A stretch of DNA of 41,712 bases from Candidatus Mediterraneibacter intestinipullorum (GCA_019118665.1 DWYM01000070.1:1-41712); one strand, 5' to 3'; counted from the first letter of the stretch, positions 25,851 to 35,058 are shown. Notes: generated by a model from the sequence alone, not told the origin. Translations and numbers: made by a program.

Positions 25851-28388
25851 TTATGAGATCACATCTTTGTACTGAGCATGCGTCTGCAGAGCCTCCGTCA
25901 TCTTTGCCATCTCCGACAGATCGCCTATGAGGATCACGCCGGCGAGACGATTATTGAGGAAATAATATTTCCGATACTGGCCTTTGCCCATATCGCGGAA
26001 CTCAACTGTCTTATACAGCAGGTCCGGGTTCTTTCCATTATCTCCCGCCGCAAACAATGCGGTGTTCATACCATGGAACGTCAGCGCCGCCGATACCGGT
26101 TCATACTCCAAAGCCTCGCCCGCCGCGTTTGCTCCGGCGACGCGCCCCTGCTCCACAGCTTCCGGCCAGAGCGCGTAGTTGGCGCCTTCATGCTCCGCAC
26201 AGTCCCCACACGCGTACACCCCGGGCACTCCGGTCTCCATCCTGCTGTTTACTTTCACCGCGCGTCCGGTCTCCAGTCCGATATCCTGCGCCAGTCCTGT
26301 ATTGGCGCGTACACCTGCAGAAATGACCACCAGTTCCGCGGGGATAACGGTTCCGTCTGAAAGCCGGACGCCCGCTACATGACCTTCGCCGTCAATCGCT
26401 GTGACAGAGACGCCGGTATGGATCTCAATGCCGTTTTTCCGCGCGGTCTCTTTGAGTATCTCCGCTGAGCCGGTGTCAAGCTGGCGTCCCATGAGCACCG
26501 GAGCCGCCTCAAGCACCTGCACCTCAAGCCCTGCCTTTTTCAGCTCCCACGCAGCCTCAAGCCCCAGGACTCCTCCGCCGATCACAACTGCCTTTGAGGA
26601 GTTCCTGATAAGCTGCTCTACTTTCTCCACATCCGACAGCCGGCGTATCGCCACGACCTCGGGCATGCCGCTCCCCTCCAGAGGCGGGATGAAGCATTCG
26701 CTTCCCAGCGCGTAAATAAGCTTTGTGAAACGTACCTTTTCCCCGCTGTCAAGCAGGACTTCCTTTTCTTTCATGTCTATCGACTGCACCTGTTTTCCGA
26801 GCATCTGCCAGATCTTGTTCTCTTCATACCAGCCCGGTCCTTCTATGGCGATTTGGTCCGCGCTCAGACCTGCCACAATGGACTTTGTCAGCATAGGACG
26901 GTTGTAAGCCCGATACGGCTCATCAGAGATGAGAATGACCGAACCTGTCTTATCCCTCTCTCGTATCGCTTTCGCCGCGTTAAAACCTGCTGCGCCGTTT
27001 CCGAGGATCACATAGTATTCCTGGGTATTGTTTACAAATCCGCTTTCTTCCACTTCCACGGAGACAAAATTCTCTTTTCCGACTCCGCACACCGGGCAGA
27101 TCTCAAGGGAGGAATCAAAGATCTCACCGCATACCAGACACTTCACCAGGCTGCGCGTGCCCTTTTTCTTCGGTTTTACTGGCTCTTTATCCTGAACGAC
27201 ACAGCCGAACTGGTATCCGTATTCGTAGGCGCTGACAAGGTCGGCCTCAGAGGGTTTGAAGCGGACGCGGAACTCTTCCACCACCTTCATCCTGAGCTGT
27301 TTTAAGCGCTCTATGATGTGGGGTACTCCCTCGCCGCTCCAGCCGTAGCTTCCGAATGCTCCGGCATATTTCCCGCCGTGGGTGCCAGGGAACATGTTAA
27401 GCGTCAGATCCCATATTGGCTTCAGCGCTTCCCCGACAATAGTCGGCGTGCCCATCAGGATGCCATCGGCAAAACGGAGCTCTGCATTTACCTTTTCTGT
27501 ATCTGCCTCTACCATATCATAGGCTCGCACATCCACATCGCCGCTGTCCCGCACGCCTTCCGCGATCTTTTCCGCCAAGGACTTTGTATACCCATACGCG
27601 CTCACATAGGGGATGATAACGGTTTTCCTGGGATTTGGGTTCACGACCGTAGACCACTCTCTGTACTGCTTCATGACCGCCTTGATACGGTCACCCAAAA
27701 GCACTGGACCATGTCCGGTACAGATCATGGAAATATCCATATCCTCCACCCGATCCAGAGCTTTCAGCATAAAAGGCCTGAACGGCGCGATAATGCAGTC
27801 AAAGTAATATTTCAGCGCGCTCTGGTAATCCGCTTCATTCTTGATCTCCGTGGACACCACCTCAGGCAGGCAGTAATGCGCCCCAAAGGAATCACAGGTG
27901 ACAAGGATCTGCTCCTCCTCGATAAATGTATACATCGTGTCCGGCCAGTGCAGGTTTGGCACGAACATAAACCGGAGCGTCCGATTTCCGATCTCCATTT
28001 TATCTCCGTCTCTTGCAGGTATCCCCACAAAATCCCGGTTTACGATCTCCTTTAAAAACCCGAGCGCGCATCCGGTCCCGACGACCTTCATCTGCGGGCT
28101 CAGCTCCAGAAGCATCTCCACACTCCCCGCGTGATCCGGTTCTGTATGGCTGACTACCAGGTAATCGATTTCATGCACATCGATGACCTCTTTTAACTTC
28201 TCCAGATACTCATCAAAAAATTTCGCTTTCGCCGTCTCGAAGAGAACGGTCTTGTCCCATGCTTTCATCACATACGAATTATAGGTTGTTCCAAACTCCG
28301 TGTACATGATGATATCGAACACTCTCAGGTTTTCATCAATTACGCCTGTCCAATAAAAATTCTCTCTCAGCTTTATGCTTTTCATCAT
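25851..28388 (-). CDS. Flavodiiron protein fused to rubredoxin and NADH:rubredoxin reductase
   Basis: An 845-aa single-chain NADH:O2 (or NO) reductase. The metallo-beta-lactamase diiron site has H81, E83, D85, H86 (HTEPDHAG), H147, D166 and H226. A flavodoxin domain (about 255-400) follows, then a short rubredoxin-like knuckle C417-C420/C431-C434, then an FAD/NAD(P)H reductase with GNGAAGFNAA and a second Rossmann motif VIGGGVLGLEAAW. The whole electron path from NADH to the diiron centre is thus in one polypeptide, the class F layout described from Clostridioides difficile. Start may be either of two adjacent ATGs behind GGAGAGGAGA. It likely protects this anaerobe from oxygen. Confidence 0.94.
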   Translation of the reverse strand: MMKSIKLRENFYWTGVIDENLRVFDIIMYTEFGTTYNSYVMKAWDKTVLFETAKAKFFDEYLEKLKEVIDVHEIDYLVVSHTEPDHAGSVEMLLELSPQMKVVGTGCALGFLKEIVNRDFVGIPARDGDKMEIGNRTLRFMFVPNLHWPDTMYTFIEEEQILVTCDSFGAHYCLPEVVSTEIKNEADYQSALKYYFDCIIAPFRPFMLKALDRVEDMDISMICTGHGPVLLGDRIKAVMKQYREWSTVVNPNPRKTVIIPYVSAYGYTKSLAEKIAEGVRDSGDVDVRAYDMVEADTEKVNAELRFADGILMGTPTIVGEALKPIWDLTLNMFPGTHGGKYAGAFGSYGWSGEGVPHIIERLKQLRMKVVEEFRVRFKPSEADLVSAYEYGYQFGCVVQDKEPVKPKKKGTRSLVKCLVCGEIFDSSLEICPVCGVGKENFVSVEVEESGFVNNTQEYYVILGNGAAGFNAAKAIRERDKTGSVILISDEPYRAYNRPMLTKSIVAGLSADQIAIEGPGWYEENKIWQMLGKQVQSIDMKEKEVLLDSGEKVRFTKLIYALGSECFIPPLEGSGMPEVVAIRRLSDVEKVEQLIRNSSKAVVIGGGVLGLEAAWELKKAGLEVQVLEAAPVLMGRQLDTGSAEILKETARKNGIEIHTGVSVTAIDGEGHVAGVRLSDGTVIPAELVVISAGVRANTGLAQDIGLETGRAVKVNSRMETGVPGVYACGDCAEHEGANYALWPEAVEQGRVAGANAAGEALEYEPVSAALTFHGMNTALFAAGDNGKNPDLLYKTVEFRDMGKGQYRKYYFLNNRLAGVILIGDLSEMAKMTEALQTHAQYKDVIS

Positions 28389-28425
28389 CTTCTCCTCTCC
28401 CTGTCAAGCCGTAAAAGAGCTGCCG

Positions 28426-29061
28426 TTACACGCCGTTTTTCTTGCAGATGTCCGCAAGACAGCATTTGTCACAATAGGGCTTTGTCCTGGCTGTACACAC
28501 ATCCCTGCCGTGGTACACCAGCCTGTGGCAGAAATCGCTTCCTTCCTCCGGGGGAATGATCTTCCACAGCGCCATCTCCACCTTTTTCGGCTCTTTGATC
28601 CCATCTACAAGCCCGATCCGGTTCACCAGGCGGATACAGTGGGTGTCTGTCACAATAGCCGGCTTCCCGAACACATCGCCCATGATCAGGTTCGCGCTCT
28701 TTCTTCCCACGCCGGGAAGTTTTAAAAGCGCGTCAAAATCATCCGGCACTTTACCGCCGTACTCATCTCTCAGTATTTTCATGCAGGCGCTGATATCTCT
28801 CGCCTTGCTTCGGCCGAGCCCGCACGGACGGACGATCGCTTCGATATCATCCTCATCCGCGTCAGCCAGCGCCCCCACATCCGGATATTTCTCATACAGC
28901 CCTTCAACGACTACATTAACACGGGCATCGGTACACTGCGCCGCCAGCCTTACGCTGACCAGCAGCTTCCATGCCTGGTCATAATCCAGAGTACATCCGG
29001 CATCCGGATATTCTTTTTTCAGACGCCCTATTACTTCTAATGCTCGCTGCTTCTTTGTCAT
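28426..29061 (-). CDS. nth: Endonuclease III
   Basis: A 211-aa DNA glycosylase/AP lyase for oxidised pyrimidines. The helix-hairpin-helix LPGVGRKSANLIMG carries the catalytic Lys, and VTDTHCIRLVNRIG holds the catalytic Asp. The [4Fe-4S] loop is CTARTKPYCDKCCLADIC; the first spacing is seven residues rather than the usual six. AAGGAAAC precedes the ATG. It lies 38 bases from the flavodiiron gene on the same strand, fitting an oxidative-damage grouping. Confidence 0.94.
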   Translation of the reverse strand: MTKKQRALEVIGRLKKEYPDAGCTLDYDQAWKLLVSVRLAAQCTDARVNVVVEGLYEKYPDVGALADADEDDIEAIVRPCGLGRSKARDISACMKILRDEYGGKVPDDFDALLKLPGVGRKSANLIMGDVFGKPAIVTDTHCIRLVNRIGLVDGIKEPKKVEMALWKIIPPEEGSDFCHRLVYHGRDVCTARTKPYCDKCCLADICKKNGV

Positions 29062-29078
29062 TTGTCTGTTTCCTTTCT

Positions 29079-29141
29079 ATTCACTATGCCCCGGAATCCA
29101 TTCACTATGCCTCAGAGTCCATTCACTATGACCCAGGATAC
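29079..29141. repeat. Three tandem 21-base repeats
   Basis: Three head-to-tail units each begin ATTCACTATG, then vary (CCCCGGAATCC, CCTCAGAGTCC, ACCCAGGATAC). They fill the gap between the rpiB stop and the nth ribosome site. The unit is a multiple of three, but no gene uses it. Confidence 0.8.
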
Positions 29142-29147
29142 AGTGCT

Positions 29148-29594
29148 TTATTTCTCCTTATTCTCAATCTCCATGATCAAATCTACTCTTCTCTGGTGCC
29201 GTCCGCCCTCAAACTCCGTATCCAGCCATGTATCCACGATCATTTTTGCCAGCTCCGCACCAACCACCCTTGCGCCGAACGCAAGGATATTACAGTTGTT
29301 GTGGGCGCGCGCCATCTTCGCGGTAAACGGCTCGCTGCACACTGCTGCGCGGATGCCTTTCACCTTGTTCGCCGCCAGCGAGATGCCCAGTCCGGTTCCG
29401 CAGATCAGGATACCCTGCTCCACTTCTCCCGAAGCAACAGCACGCGCTACGATCTCGCCGTATATGGGGTAGTCGCAGCTCTCCTCTGAAGCTGTTCCAT
29501 AGTCAACTACCTGATGGCCTTTTTCTTCCAGAAAAGCGATGATCTCTTTTTTCATTTCCAGCGCGGAATGATCATTCCCTATGCCAATTTTCAT
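29148..29594 (-). CDS. rpiB: Ribose-5-phosphate isomerase B
   Basis: A 148-aa RpiB/LacAB enzyme interconverting ribose-5- and ribulose-5-phosphate in the pentose phosphate pathway. GNDHSALEMK at the N-terminus, the catalytic Cys in ICGTGLGISLAANK and the HNNCNILAFGARVVG segment are diagnostic. AAAGGAAA precedes the ATG. An allose-6-phosphate isomerase role cannot be excluded from sequence. It is separated from dnaJ by the terminator at 29624. Confidence 0.93.
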   Translation of the reverse strand: MKIGIGNDHSALEMKKEIIAFLEEKGHQVVDYGTASEESCDYPIYGEIVARAVASGEVEQGILICGTGLGISLAANKVKGIRAAVCSEPFTAKMARAHNNCNILAFGARVVGAELAKMIVDTWLDTEFEGGRHQRRVDLIMEIENKEK

Positions 29595-29623
29595 ATAATT
29601 TCCTTTCTAACTCCTGAATCATT

Positions 29624-29652
29624 AAAAATGCCCCCGACAGGAATGCCGGAGG
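29624..29652 (-). terminator. Terminator of the dnaJ-like gene
   Basis: On the minus strand CCTCCGGCA pairs with TGTCGGGGG (two G-U pairs), followed by CATTTTT. It lies 55 bases after the dnaJ-like stop. Confidence 0.7.
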
Positions 29653-29707
29653 CTGTATCTGCCGCATCATTCTTATCATAACAAATACATTCTTCAAACG
29701 CAACCGA

Positions 29708-30652
29708 TTATGCAGTTTTCGCGCGGCCCGCGCATGCTGACTCAAACTCTCTGAGCTTTTGTTCCGCCTCCGGACTTAAATGCCGGGGCACCTGGATCTG
29801 AACTGTAACATACTGATCTCCGTGTACGCAAGGATCCTGCATGGACACGATCCCTTTTCCTTTCAGGCGGATCTTTGTGCCGGACTGCATTCCTTTTCTG
29901 ATCTTGCACACCACATTGCCGTAAAGAGTGCCAACAACAGCTTCTCCGCCGAAAACAGCAGTAGTATAGGGAATCTGCACTGTTGTAAACACATCCTGTC
30001 CCTTTCTCTCATACCCGGGTTTCTCGCCCACATCCACCACAAGCAGGAGATCGCCGTTTTCTCCTCCGTTCACTCCCGGCATGCCTTTGCCTTTCAGGCG
30101 GACTGCCTTCCCGGTGTCGATCCCTGCGGGAATATGCACCTGCAGTGACTGCACGGAGCCGTTCCGCGACGCTGCATCCTGGAGCCGGATTACCTTGTCG
30201 CATCCAAATGCAGCCTCGTCAAAGCTGACGAATACCTGCGCCTTCACATCTCGGCCTTTCTGACGGAACCCGCTGCGGTCAAATCCGCCAAAAATATCTC
30301 CGAACATATCCCTGAACATATCGTCCATATCGCCGCCCTCGAAATGGTACTCCTGATACCCGCTCCGGGGACCTCCATATGACTGCCAGTAGCCGTTACC
30401 CTGCCCGCTTCCCGCACCGCTCTGATTAAACGGGACATGACCGAACTGATCGTACAGCTTCCTTTTTTCTTTATCGCTCAGGATGTTATATGCCTCTGTT
30501 ACTTCCTTAAACTTCTGTTCCGCGTCCTCGTTTCCTGCATTTGTATCAGGATGATATTTCTTCGCGAGCCTGCGGTATGCTTTTTTTATCTGATTTTCAT
30601 CGGCATTTCTGCTGATGCCCAGTATTTCATAATAATCTTTCTTTACTGACAT
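29708..30652 (-). CDS. DnaJ-family co-chaperone without zinc finger (CbpA type)
   Basis: A 314-aa Hsp40. A J domain (1-70) has the Hsp70-stimulating HPD at 34-36. A Gly/Phe-rich linker (about 80-130) leads directly to two beta-barrel substrate-binding domains; no CxxCxGxG zinc repeats occur, so it is class II/CbpA-like rather than canonical DnaJ. AGGAGGG lies eight bases before the ATG at 30652; a GTG nine bases upstream overlaps the ribosome site and is rejected. It is divergent from lon across 306 bases that hold promoters and a CIRCE site. Confidence 0.93.
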   Translation of the reverse strand: MSVKKDYYEILGISRNADENQIKKAYRRLAKKYHPDTNAGNEDAEQKFKEVTEAYNILSDKEKRKLYDQFGHVPFNQSGAGSGQGNGYWQSYGGPRSGYQEYHFEGGDMDDMFRDMFGDIFGGFDRSGFRQKGRDVKAQVFVSFDEAAFGCDKVIRLQDAASRNGSVQSLQVHIPAGIDTGKAVRLKGKGMPGVNGGENGDLLLVVDVGEKPGYERKGQDVFTTVQIPYTTAVFGGEAVVGTLYGNVVCKIRKGMQSGTKIRLKGKGIVSMQDPCVHGDQYVTVQIQVPRHLSPEAEQKLREFESACAGRAKTA

Positions 30653-30764
30653 AACGATCACCCTCCTGCATCATAACTGTACAACACCCACCTGAGTCTG
30701 TGTTTCATCTCTATTTTCAGAACAGTCCTTGAATGGGCATAAAATCTCAATTTGTTCTATTTGT

Positions 30765-30793
30765 AATATAATAACTATTTTCCATATTGTCAA
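30765..30793 (-). promoter_or_regulatory. Sigma-A promoter of the dnaJ-like gene
   Basis: On the minus strand TTGACA (30788-30793), exactly 17 bases, then TATATT (30765-30770). The leader would be about 105 bases. No CIRCE lies on this side, so its heat control, if any, differs from that of lon. Confidence 0.7.
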
Positions 30794-30866
30794 GGAGGAA
30801 CGGAGACTGCGGACAGCTCCGGATCTGTGATGATCTTATGAATACTTTTTTGGAAATCAGTCTCTA

Positions 30867-30903
30867 TTGACATCTCGCTATTTCTGTGCTAATTTTCTAT
30901 AAT
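30867..30903 (+). promoter_or_regulatory. lon promoter region
   Basis: TTGACA at 30867-30872 with TAATTT after 17 bases, and a TATAAT at 30898-30903 directly before CIRCE. The TATAAT lacks a good -35 at 17 bases, so the exact start is uncertain. Confidence 0.45.
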
Positions 30904-30910
30904 AAAGCAA

Positions 30911-30937
30911 TTAGCACTCTCGTTTGACGAGTGCTGA
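30911..30937 (+). promoter_or_regulatory. CIRCE operator (HrcA site) before lon
   Basis: TTAGCACTC, nine bases (TCGTTTGAC), GAGTGCTGA. This matches the HrcA consensus TTAGCACTC-N9-GAGTGCTAA with one change. It lies between the promoter boxes and the lon start, the usual place for repression. It predicts heat-induced, HrcA-controlled lon expression. Confidence 0.9.
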
Positions 30938-30958
30938 CAAAAGATGGGAGGAATTTAT

Positions 30959-33262
30959 ATGCTTATACAGCCTGTTTATAATATATTACTTTTACCTGAT
31001 GTGACTTACTATTTTAAGAAGGATTTCTTTTCAGAGCGCGCAGATGAATTAAAGCCGGATACGGATCTGCTCTTTATGATCCTAAAAAACGAGACCGGGG
31101 GCAGCGACCTGCAGACCGATGACTTCTATTCCATCGGTCTGACCGCAAAAGTGGAGAGCATCTCAGAGGAGGATGTGATCCAGATACGCACCATAGACCG
31201 GGTGGAGATCATAAGCCCTGTCATTGAAGATGGATCAGTGCGCGCGGCCTTTGCGGTCCGCCCATCCATCGAAGACCTTTCCTCCAGGGAACAGCAGGAG
31301 ATCTTCAGCGGAATCCGTACCGCTCTCCTGCGTTTTGTCCAGGGATATCAGTGGGGGCTGTGGGCAAGAGGTTTCATCCTGCAGCGGAAGAATATCTGTG
31401 ACCTTGCCTCTTCATTGTCCGAATATCTGAACCTGTCTGTACAGGAGAAATACGATATCCTGGCAGTGGATTCTGTAAAGGGGAGATACTCGCTCATCGA
31501 AAAAGCCGTCAACGAATTCATGGAAGTGGCCAAGGTCTCCGCGGAGGCACAGGAAGCGCAGAAAGATGGACAGGAACAGCTCTACCGGGAAGCTGCCCTG
31601 AAAAAGCAGATCGACTATCTCCAGAAGGAGCTCGATGAGATGCACCCGGAGAACATCTCCGATGTGAGAAAATTCGAAAACAAGATTTCTGAGTCCGGTA
31701 TGAACAAAGAGGCACGCCGGGAAGCGGAAAAAGTACTGAACCGAATGAGACAGGAGGGCAAAGAAAGCCATGAATATGGTCTTCTGTATGACTATCTTGA
31801 CTTTGTCACCAGCCTGTCGTGGAAAGCTCCCGTATACAACCCCATTGATCTGGAACGCGCGGAAAAAATCCTGGACGAGGATCACTACGGATTAAAAAAA
31901 GTAAAACAGCGCATCATCCAGCAGCTCGCAGTCATGGCGCTGAACCAGAAGCAGTACGGCTCCATCCTTCTCTTTGTGGGCGCGCCCGGCACAGGCAAGA
32001 CCAGCATCGGGCAGAGTATTGCCCGGGCTCTCGGGCGGGAGTACGTCCGCATCAGCCTGGGCGGCATCCGCGATGAGGCTGAAATCCGGGGACACCGGCG
32101 GACTTATATCGGGGCTATGCCCGGCCGGATCATGGAAGCCATGAAACAAAGCGGCTTCTCCAATCCGGTCGTGGTACTGGACGAAGTCGACAAGCTGGCA
32201 AAGGACTACGGCGGAGACCCGGCGAGCGCGCTCCTCGAAGTGCTTGACCCGGAACAGAACAGCACGTTCACAGACCATTACATGAACGTGCCGTACGACC
32301 TGTCCAACGTTCTTTTCGTCTGCACAGCAAATTCAACGGACACGATTCCCGAGCCACTCCTGAACCGTATGGAAGTGATCTCATTCCCAGGATATACGGC
32401 AGTGGAAAAATTCCATATCGCTAAAAAGCATCTGATACCAAAGGCAATGGACGCCATGGGAATCAAGAAAAATATGCTCAAAATCTCGGACGGCGCCCTT
32501 CGCAGGATCATCGAGGAATACACGATGGAATCCGGCGTCCGCGACCTGAAAAAATCCGTTGAAGCCCTGTGCCGCACCGCGGCCGTAGAGCTGGTGAAAA
32601 ACAATTCCGCAGAAAACCGTTCCGCGGATGGGACCGGAACCGGCATCTGCATTTCTGTCACGAAGAGCAATCTTTCCGAATACCTGGGGAGAAAACAGCT
32701 CCGGTCCGAACAGAAGCTTTCCTCCCGGACTCCCGGCGTGGTGACCGGTCTTGCATGGACCCGGGCAGGCGGAGCCATCCTGTTCATAGAGACAAAACTG
32801 ACAAAGGGCAAAGGCAAACTGCTCATCACAGGACAACTGGGCGACGTCATGAAGGAATCCGTCCAGATCGCCCTCACCCTGGTCCGCTCCCTTTACCCGA
32901 AAGAGAGCCGGATACTGGAGGATCACGATCTGCACATCCATGTGCCCGCCGGTGCGGTTCCAAAAGACGGACCGTCTGCCGGAATCACGCTTACCACAGC
33001 GCTGGCCTCCCTTGTCACCGGAAAAGCCGTGGATACGGAATGTGCCATGACCGGGGAAGTTTCCCTGCGCGGCGGCGTAATGCCCATCGGCGGCCTCCTG
33101 GAGAAACTGATGGCTGCCCAGAGGGCTGGTATCAAAAAGGTATATATTCCCGCTGACAACACGGAAGATCTGGAAGATGTAGCGGATGAGGTGAAAGATA
33201 AACTGAAAATCATACCTGTCAAAAAAGCTATAGATGTACTGAAAGACCAGGCTCTCATATAG
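30959..33262 (+). CDS. lon: ATP-dependent protease Lon
   Basis: A 767-aa AAA+ serine protease for misfolded proteins. An N-terminal LON domain and coiled region (to about 290) precede Walker A GAPGTGKTS and Walker B VVVLDEVDK. The protease domain has the catalytic Ser673 in DGPSAG and Lys716 in LLEKLMAA, 43 residues apart as in the family. The ATG at 30959 has GGGAGG eight bases upstream; an upstream ATG that overlaps this site is rejected. HrcA control through CIRCE is likely. The stop lies inside the terminator at 33242. Confidence 0.96.
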   Translation: MLIQPVYNILLLPDVTYYFKKDFFSERADELKPDTDLLFMILKNETGGSDLQTDDFYSIGLTAKVESISEEDVIQIRTIDRVEIISPVIEDGSVRAAFAVRPSIEDLSSREQQEIFSGIRTALLRFVQGYQWGLWARGFILQRKNICDLASSLSEYLNLSVQEKYDILAVDSVKGRYSLIEKAVNEFMEVAKVSAEAQEAQKDGQEQLYREAALKKQIDYLQKELDEMHPENISDVRKFENKISESGMNKEARREAEKVLNRMRQEGKESHEYGLLYDYLDFVTSLSWKAPVYNPIDLERAEKILDEDHYGLKKVKQRIIQQLAVMALNQKQYGSILLFVGAPGTGKTSIGQSIARALGREYVRISLGGIRDEAEIRGHRRTYIGAMPGRIMEAMKQSGFSNPVVVLDEVDKLAKDYGGDPASALLEVLDPEQNSTFTDHYMNVPYDLSNVLFVCTANSTDTIPEPLLNRMEVISFPGYTAVEKFHIAKKHLIPKAMDAMGIKKNMLKISDGALRRIIEEYTMESGVRDLKKSVEALCRTAAVELVKNNSAENRSADGTGTGICISVTKSNLSEYLGRKQLRSEQKLSSRTPGVVTGLAWTRAGGAILFIETKLTKGKGKLLITGQLGDVMKESVQIALTLVRSLYPKESRILEDHDLHIHVPAGAVPKDGPSAGITLTTALASLVTGKAVDTECAMTGEVSLRGGVMPIGGLLEKLMAAQRAGIKKVYIPADNTEDLEDVADEVKDKLKIIPVKKAIDVLKDQALI

Positions 33263-33279
33263 AGTCCGGTCTTTTTTTC
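33242..33279 (+). terminator. Terminator of lon, overlapping its last codons
   Basis: AAGACC.GGCTCT pairs with AGAGTC.GGTCTT (one mismatch, one wobble), followed by seven T. The TAG stop of lon is in the stem-loop. Confidence 0.85.
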
Positions 33280-33402
33280 TCTGCTTATTTTCCACATTTC
33301 ACGCATGCATGGAGATCCCACAGAAAATCCTTATTGCCCTGCCTGCCGCAAGTCTTTATAATGGAACTAGACGCATGATAAATATAATAAAAAGGAAACA
33401 CT

Positions 33403-34518
33403 ATGAATTTACATACAGTATTGATCAAACCGGCATCCAGCCAGTGCAGCATGGTCTGCGATTATTGTTTTTACTGCGATGAAGCGTCGAAAAGAGAGAC
33501 ACCGTCCTATGGAATGATGTCAGAAGAGACGATCCGGAATATCATCAAAAAGACTCTGTTCCGCGCGTCTTCTGACGTCTGTTTCGCCTTTCAGGGGGGA
33601 GAGCCCACGCTTCGGGGACTGCCTTTCTTTCAGAAAGTAATCGAATTCGAGCAGAGATATAACCGGAACGGAGTCAAAATATCCAACACGCTCCAGACCA
33701 ATGGACTTTGTATCGACGAAAGCTGGTGCACATTTTTTAGAGACAATCATTTTCTTATCGGGATATCCGTGGATGGGACACAGGAGACTCATGACCTGTG
33801 CCGCCATACAAAAGGCGGCGGACCTACATATGAAAGAGTCCTTGAATCCACTCAAATGTTCGATGAATATCAGGTGGAATACAATATCCTGACCGTTGTA
33901 AACGCATATACGGCCTCCCGCATACGCGAAATTTATGGAGATTATAAGAAAAAGGGATGGAAATTCCAGCAGTATATTGCCTGCTTGGATCCGCTGGGCG
34001 AAGAGGGAAAACAGACTCCATGGTCTCTGACTCCCGAGCTCTACGGAGAATTTCTCAGCACTCTTTTTGACATGTGGTACAAAGACTGGAGACGCGGGAA
34101 AGCGCCTTACATACGCGACTTTGAAAATTATATCGGCATCCTCATGGGATATGTGCCGGAAGCATGCTCTCAGCGAGGGGTCTGCACGGTACAGGGAGTC
34201 GTCGAAGCGGACGGAAGCGTGTATCCCTGTGACTTTTATGTGCTTGATGAGTACAGACTGGGGAATTTTTACGAAAACCGCATCAACGGATTTTTTGAAA
34301 ATGAACGCGCCTGGCTCTTCATAAATGAGTCAAAAAAAGTCAGCGATGTCTGCAAAGCCTGCAAATACTATGTCCTATGCCGCGGCGGATGCAGACGGAC
34401 AAGAGTGGAAGAGCCCGGCACAGATACATACCGCAGCTATTTCTGCAAAAGCTATCAAATGTTTTTCAGCAGGGCAGAAAAACAAATGGAAGAAATCGCC
34501 AGGTTTTTAAAAAAATAA
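33403..34518 (+). CDS. Anaerobic sulfatase-maturating radical SAM enzyme (anSME type)
   Basis: A 371-aa radical SAM protein that in its family oxidises a sulfatase Cys or Ser to formylglycine. The radical [4Fe-4S] motif is C15-x3-C19-x2-C22. The SPASM part has CSQRGVC, ADGSVYPCDFYVLDEYRLGN and CKACKYYVLCRGGC for two auxiliary clusters. The length equals that of the clostridial enzyme (about 370). AAGGAAAC precedes the ATG. No sulfatase lies in the window, so the target is encoded elsewhere; a different SPASM peptide-modifying role is possible but less likely. Confidence 0.88.
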   Translation: MNLHTVLIKPASSQCSMVCDYCFYCDEASKRETPSYGMMSEETIRNIIKKTLFRASSDVCFAFQGGEPTLRGLPFFQKVIEFEQRYNRNGVKISNTLQTNGLCIDESWCTFFRDNHFLIGISVDGTQETHDLCRHTKGGGPTYERVLESTQMFDEYQVEYNILTVVNAYTASRIREIYGDYKKKGWKFQQYIACLDPLGEEGKQTPWSLTPELYGEFLSTLFDMWYKDWRRGKAPYIRDFENYIGILMGYVPEACSQRGVCTVQGVVEADGSVYPCDFYVLDEYRLGNFYENRINGFFENERAWLFINESKKVSDVCKACKYYVLCRGGCRRTRVEEPGTDTYRSYFCKSYQMFFSRAEKQMEEIARFLKK

Positions 34519-34524
34519 GGCGCC

Positions 34525-34565
34525 TGACAATGCTGTCCCTCATTTGGGGACAGATAATGTTGTCA
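34525..34565. repeat. Imperfect inverted-repeat hairpin spanning the ogt stop
   Basis: TGACAA-CTGTCCC and GGGGACAG-TTGTCA arms surround TCATTT. It lies between the convergent anSME and ogt genes. The last seven codons and stop of ogt fall within it. It resembles in stem motif (TTGGGGA) the palindrome at 8578-8620. Confidence 0.65.
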
Positions 34566-35058
34566 CATCCGCTTTCTCCAGTGAAAGCAGTTTGATCTTC
34601 TTCTCGATCCCGCCTGCATATCCGGTCAGGCTCCCATCCGTTCCCACGACCCGGTGGCAGGGAATGATAATGCTGATCTTATTGTGCCCCACCGCGCCCC
34701 CTGCAGCCTGAGCAGACATGTGGGGTATCCCCTTATGGGCGGCTATCCTCCGGGCAATTTCCCCATATGTGATCGTTTCACCGTACGGAATCTGCTTTAA
34801 TATCTCCCATACCATCAGCTGAAAGTCCGTGCCCACCATATGGACAGGCGGCATAAAATCCGGTTCCTGTCCGGAAAAATAAATATCAAGCCACTGTTTC
34901 GTCTCACGAAATACCGGCAGTTCCCTCTCCTCATGCTCGGGTGAGAGGGTCTGAGCATAGTACTTCTGACCTTCAAACCACAATCCTGTCAGTCCCACAT
35001 CATCCGCCGCAAGCAGGATACTGCCCAGCGGGGATTCATAATGATCCACATATCGCAT
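34540..35058 (-). CDS. ogt: Methylated-DNA--protein-cysteine methyltransferase
   Basis: A 172-aa suicide repair protein that takes methyl groups from O6-methylguanine or O4-methylthymine. The acceptor is C134 in IIPCHRVVG, preceded by the helix-turn-helix region YGEIARRIA. AGGAGG stands about seven bases before the ATG at 35058; fourteen upstream codons are not supported. The C-terminal VTTLSVPK is encoded by the hairpin at 34525-34565, suggesting the original end was altered by the element. Confidence 0.94.
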   Translation of the reverse strand: MRYVDHYESPLGSILLAADDVGLTGLWFEGQKYYAQTLSPEHEERELPVFRETKQWLDIYFSGQEPDFMPPVHMVGTDFQLMVWEILKQIPYGETITYGEIARRIAAHKGIPHMSAQAAGGAVGHNKISIIIPCHRVVGTDGSLTGYAGGIEKKIKLLSLEKADVTTLSVPK

